DNA of 64,000 nt from Knoellia sinensis KCTC 19936. GTDB taxonomy: Bacteria; Actinomycetota; Actinomycetes; Actinomycetales; Dermatophilaceae. The notes under the pieces were generated by a model that had not been told where the DNA came from, did not search any database, and saw only the letters and a program-made list of their open reading frames with translations. The stretch covers positions 124,001 through 188,000 of the forward strand of contig NZ_AVPJ01000007.1 in the NCBI RefSeq assembly GCF_000768705.1. The letters are read 5' to 3'. The translations under genes and the position numbers were made by a program. The first letter of the stretch is position 1, and every line of letters starts with the position of its first letter. This document shows positions 61,915 through 64,000 of this stretch, in pieces.

Positions 61915-63474
61915 TCAGCGTGGCCCACGAGGCGGATGCCGCCGCGTCCTGTCGAGGAGATCGCCGACCGGATCCGTCACCACGACCGTCGTCCGCCACG
62001 GCGGCACCGACCTCGTCGGGTCCTCCCCCGACGTCGCGGTGAGGGTCAGGTCGAAGGACCCGTCCCTCGCGGGCAGACCGTCGATCAGGCCGTCCCAGCG
62101 AGCAACGAGACCCGACCCCGACGTCGCCGAACCGGTGCGGGTGGCCACGATCCGCGACTCTCCAGCGCTCCTCACCTCCAGGCTCCACGTCAGGGCCGCG
62201 CTGGCACTCGCTCGCACCGTCACGCCCCCGGGGTCGCCCCGCCTCCAGCCTGGCCGGTCGATCAGCGGGCGATAGAACATCGCCCCCTGAGCCGACCTGA
62301 CGCGGGGTCGCAGCGGCTCGATGCGCTCGTAGAGCGCCTGCCCGGGGCACTCGGTGGCCTTGGTCGCGTCCGCGAAGTCGCGATGCCCCGAGATGTTGCG
62401 GAACACCTTGGTCGGCGACCCGTCCGCGTCCGTCAGAGTCGTCGTCTTCGTCGGGTCGACGTGACTCAGCCCCAGCTTCCAGGCGAACAAAGTCGTGTAT
62501 GCCGTGTCGACGGCTTCGGGGACGGGTGCCGTCTGGTGGTCCCCCAGGGTCGCCAGGGCGAACGAGTGTGCGTTGTAGCCGCGGGTGTGCGCGCCGATGA
62601 CGGGACGGTCGACGCCGCCGGCCCGGCCCTCCCAGAGACGGCCCCACTTGTCGACGAGGAAGCTGTAGCCGATGTCGTTCCAGCCCAACGACGTCACGTG
62701 GTAGGCGTAGATGCCCCGGATGATGCCCGGGACGTCCTCGGCCGCATAGGAGTTGCTCCCGGCAGTGTGGTGCACGAAGCCGACGTCCACGGTGCCGTAG
62801 GCCGGAGCTCCCTTGCGGATCGACTCGTCTGCACCCCACTCCGCCCGCGTGCGGATCGTCGGACGGACCGCAGTCGCAGTCTCAGTCTCAGTCGCAGTCG
62901 CAGTCGCAGTCGGTGCTGCGGCATTCGCATCGGCCGCAGCGCGTCCGGGATCGATGAGCTCGACCCGCAAACCCCGAGGGGCGCGGCCCGAGGCCGTCGC
63001 GACTCGAACCTGCACGTCATCCGCCCCGCTGACGACGAGCGGTGCGCTGCCCCTGCGGGCACGCCTCCCCTCGAGGGTCGAGCCGTCCGGCGCGTGGCTC
63101 TCGTCGACGTGCAGCTCCTCCCAGGCGGACCATCGGCCGTCATCGCGAGTCCGCACGAGGAGGTCGCCGACCTCGCCGCTGAGGGTGTCGGCCGACCACG
63201 TGACACCGACGACCTCTCGCTGCCCGACTCCGATGGGCGAGGACAGCGCGGCCACCTTCAGTCCCGCGGCGACCTTCGGCGACGACGTCAGGTCCTGCCG
63301 CGCTCGGGGGTCGACGCCGCCCAGGGCCACGCTCGAACGCTCCGGCGGGACCGGCCTCTCGGACGCCGCACTCGGTGCGGTCGGTGCGATCGGGGCGATG
63401 AGCATCGCCGACAGGGCGACCAACGCCGCCCCGGTTCGACGGACTCGGACGTTCCAGCGGTGCTCGTGTCGCAT
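61915..63474 (-). CDS. PGRP-type N-acetylmuramoyl-L-alanine amidase
   Basis: 519 aa with a signal peptide (ALVALSAMLIAPIAPTAPSA). After a 150-residue N-terminal domain and a Thr/Ala/Glu linker, residues 205-375 form a peptidoglycan-recognition amidase: FVHHTAGSNSYAAEDVPGII, DIGYSFLVDKWGRLWEGRAG, GHRDFADATKATECPGQALY, with the two zinc His and the Cys ligand. The C-terminal 130 residues are an Ig-like or FlgD-type module (DGLIDGLPARDGSFDLTLT). It cleaves the amide between MurNAc and L-Ala. Confidence 0.9.
   Translation of the reverse strand: MRHEHRWNVRVRRTGAALVALSAMLIAPIAPTAPSAASERPVPPERSSVALGGVDPRARQDLTSSPKVAAGLKVAALSSPIGVGQREVVGVTWSADTLSGEVGDLLVRTRDDGRWSAWEELHVDESHAPDGSTLEGRRARRGSAPLVVSGADDVQVRVATASGRAPRGLRVELIDPGRAAADANAAAPTATATATETETATAVRPTIRTRAEWGADESIRKGAPAYGTVDVGFVHHTAGSNSYAAEDVPGIIRGIYAYHVTSLGWNDIGYSFLVDKWGRLWEGRAGGVDRPVIGAHTRGYNAHSFALATLGDHQTAPVPEAVDTAYTTLFAWKLGLSHVDPTKTTTLTDADGSPTKVFRNISGHRDFADATKATECPGQALYERIEPLRPRVRSAQGAMFYRPLIDRPGWRRGDPGGVTVRASASAALTWSLEVRSAGESRIVATRTGSATSGSGLVARWDGLIDGLPARDGSFDLTLTATSGEDPTRSVPPWRTTVVVTDPVGDLLDRTRRHPPRGPR
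62871..62912 (-). repeat. Hexanucleotide microsatellite in the amidase linker
   Basis: Seven CAGTCG/CAGTCT hexamers in tandem encode alternating Thr-Ala and Thr-Glu in the linker. Length change would keep frame and only alter linker length. Confidence 0.9.
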
Positions 63475-63657
63475 GGGTCCCCACCACGTTGTGGTCCGAC
63501 ACGTTCGGTGTCAGATCCTTCTGTGTCAGCTCCATCTGCCAGCTCGATCTGTCAGCTGAACAGACGCAGACCCGCGTGGCCAGGTTGCATCGGCGGACCT
63601 GCTCGCGCAAGAAACTTTCGCACAGGTGATCCGGACTCGCATGTCCACGGACATGGC

Positions 63658-63692
63658 TGTGGCCCCAACCCGGCGAGGGGGTTGGGGCCACA
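63658..63692. terminator. 14-bp hairpin after the nucleotide-sugar dehydrogenase gene
   Basis: TGTGGCCCCAACCC and GGGTTGGGGCCACA pair perfectly around a 7-nt loop, 22 nt beyond the stop of the minus-strand dehydrogenase gene. About 180 nt between this and the amidase start hold only its promoter as far as I can see. Confidence 0.85.
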
Positions 63693-63713
63693 GGTGGAGC
63701 TGGAGCGCGCGGA

Positions 63714-64000
63714 TCAGCCTGCGGTCGCGAGGCCGATCACGCGGTGCGGAATGCCGTCGAAGCGGGCCGGGTCGGTGACCTTGCGACCGTCGACGAGCGC
63801 CTTGATCCCGGGGAGGTCCGCCGAGGAGAGTTCGCGGTACTCGGCGTGGTCAGCCTGGATGACCGCGGCGTCGACCTCTTCGCCGATGTGGAACGGCGTC
63901 CAGCCGAAGCCCTGGATCTCCTCATCGGTGTACATCGGGTCGTGGACGAAGACCTCCGCGCCCTTGGCGCGCAGGGCCTCGACGAGCGGGAAGACACCCG
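63714..64000 (-). CDS. UDP-glucose/GDP-mannose dehydrogenase family, C-terminal part (partial)
   Basis: Only the last 94 residues are inside the window. GVFPLVEALRAKGAEVFVHD, then DEEIQGFGWTPF and GIKALVDGRKVTDPARFDGI, match the UDP-binding C-terminal domain of nucleotide-sugar dehydrogenases (WecC/UDP-N-acetyl-sugar type), which oxidise C6 of an NDP sugar to a uronate. The stop precedes a strong hairpin by 21 nt. Substrate cannot be set without the N-terminal part. Confidence 0.85.
   Translation of the reverse strand, partial: GVFPLVEALRAKGAEVFVHDPMYTDEEIQGFGWTPFHIGEEVDAAVIQADHAEYRELSSADLPGIKALVDGRKVTDPARFDGIPHRVIGLATAG

Overview
The window is a GC-rich (about 68-70 percent) piece of an actinobacterial chromosome. 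Evidence: mtrA-mtrB-lpqB, a WhiB regulator, F420 biosynthesis genes, DUF3499/DUF5719/TIGR03089 families and many GTG or leaderless starts. Gene content suggests the order Micrococcales (Intrasporangiaceae-like), but that is an inference. From memory, the order lpqB-mtrB-mtrA ... ahcY ... SIS protein-manB-DUF3499-metallopeptidase-whiB-cofD-cofE follows the Mycobacterium tuberculosis Rv3244c-Rv3262 block, so most of 6-33 kb is a conserved actinobacterial core.

Layout. 1-5.8 kb: a Tad/Flp pilus operon on the minus strand (two Flp pilins, TadE, TadG-like, CpaB, CpaE, CpaF, start of a VWA-TadB protein). 6-10.2 kb: MtrAB-LpqB cell-envelope signalling. 10.3-12.3 kb: a MarR regulator divergent from an O-methyltransferase/DUF1304 pair, with two tandem operators between them. 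12.3-19.2 kb: a membrane spermidine-synthase fusion, AhcY, an acidic protein, a CsbD-like protein with 11-residue repeats, a DUF808 protein and a YbaK-type deacylase. 19.3-22.1 kb: mannose metabolism (SIS isomerase-like protein, Trm112, ManB). 22.2-24.7 kb: a short UvrA-like ATPase bracketed by repeats. 24.7-32.8 kb: DUF3499, metallopeptidase fold, DUF5719, a large glycosyltransferase, WhiB, CofD and CofE. 32.9-35.5 kb: a TOPRIM protein and an HNH/DUF222 nuclease. 35.5-42.5 kb: a PucR-linked set of FAD oxidoreductase, SDR, acyl-CoA synthetase and DUF3556 membrane protein. 42.6-49.8 kb: a minus-strand glycan operon (MFS, GT2, GT4-methyltransferase, flippase-like, methyltransferase) ending in an AlkA-like glycosylase. 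50-55.4 kb: TRIC channel, a RimK-like ligase beside a RimB-like protease and an AstE-like hydrolase, an alpha/beta hydrolase and an inositol-phosphatase. 55.5-64 kb: a polytopic membrane protein, TIGR03089, two secreted peptidoglycan-active proteins, a 3-oxoacid CoA-transferase pair and the end of a nucleotide-sugar dehydrogenase. No tRNA, rRNA, CRISPR array, insertion sequence or prophage was seen.

The most unusual signal is not a gene. A family of repeats shares a core around CCGAACTCACCCAATTGGACGG and, in most copies, a tail GTATGCCGTCCGC. The tail 13-mer occurs 13 times exactly in this window: seven outside coding sequence (three of them in a five-unit, 64-bp tandem array at 49.8-50.1 kb), one across a start codon, and five inside genes in several reading frames, with both orientations about equally used. 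Full repeats sit at the junctions of convergent genes, in a divergent promoter and in the leader of the UvrA-like gene. A separate perfect 29-bp inverted repeat follows that gene. These look like a dispersed DNA-level element (uptake-like sequence, non-autonomous mobile repeat, or terminator family) and merit a genome-wide count.
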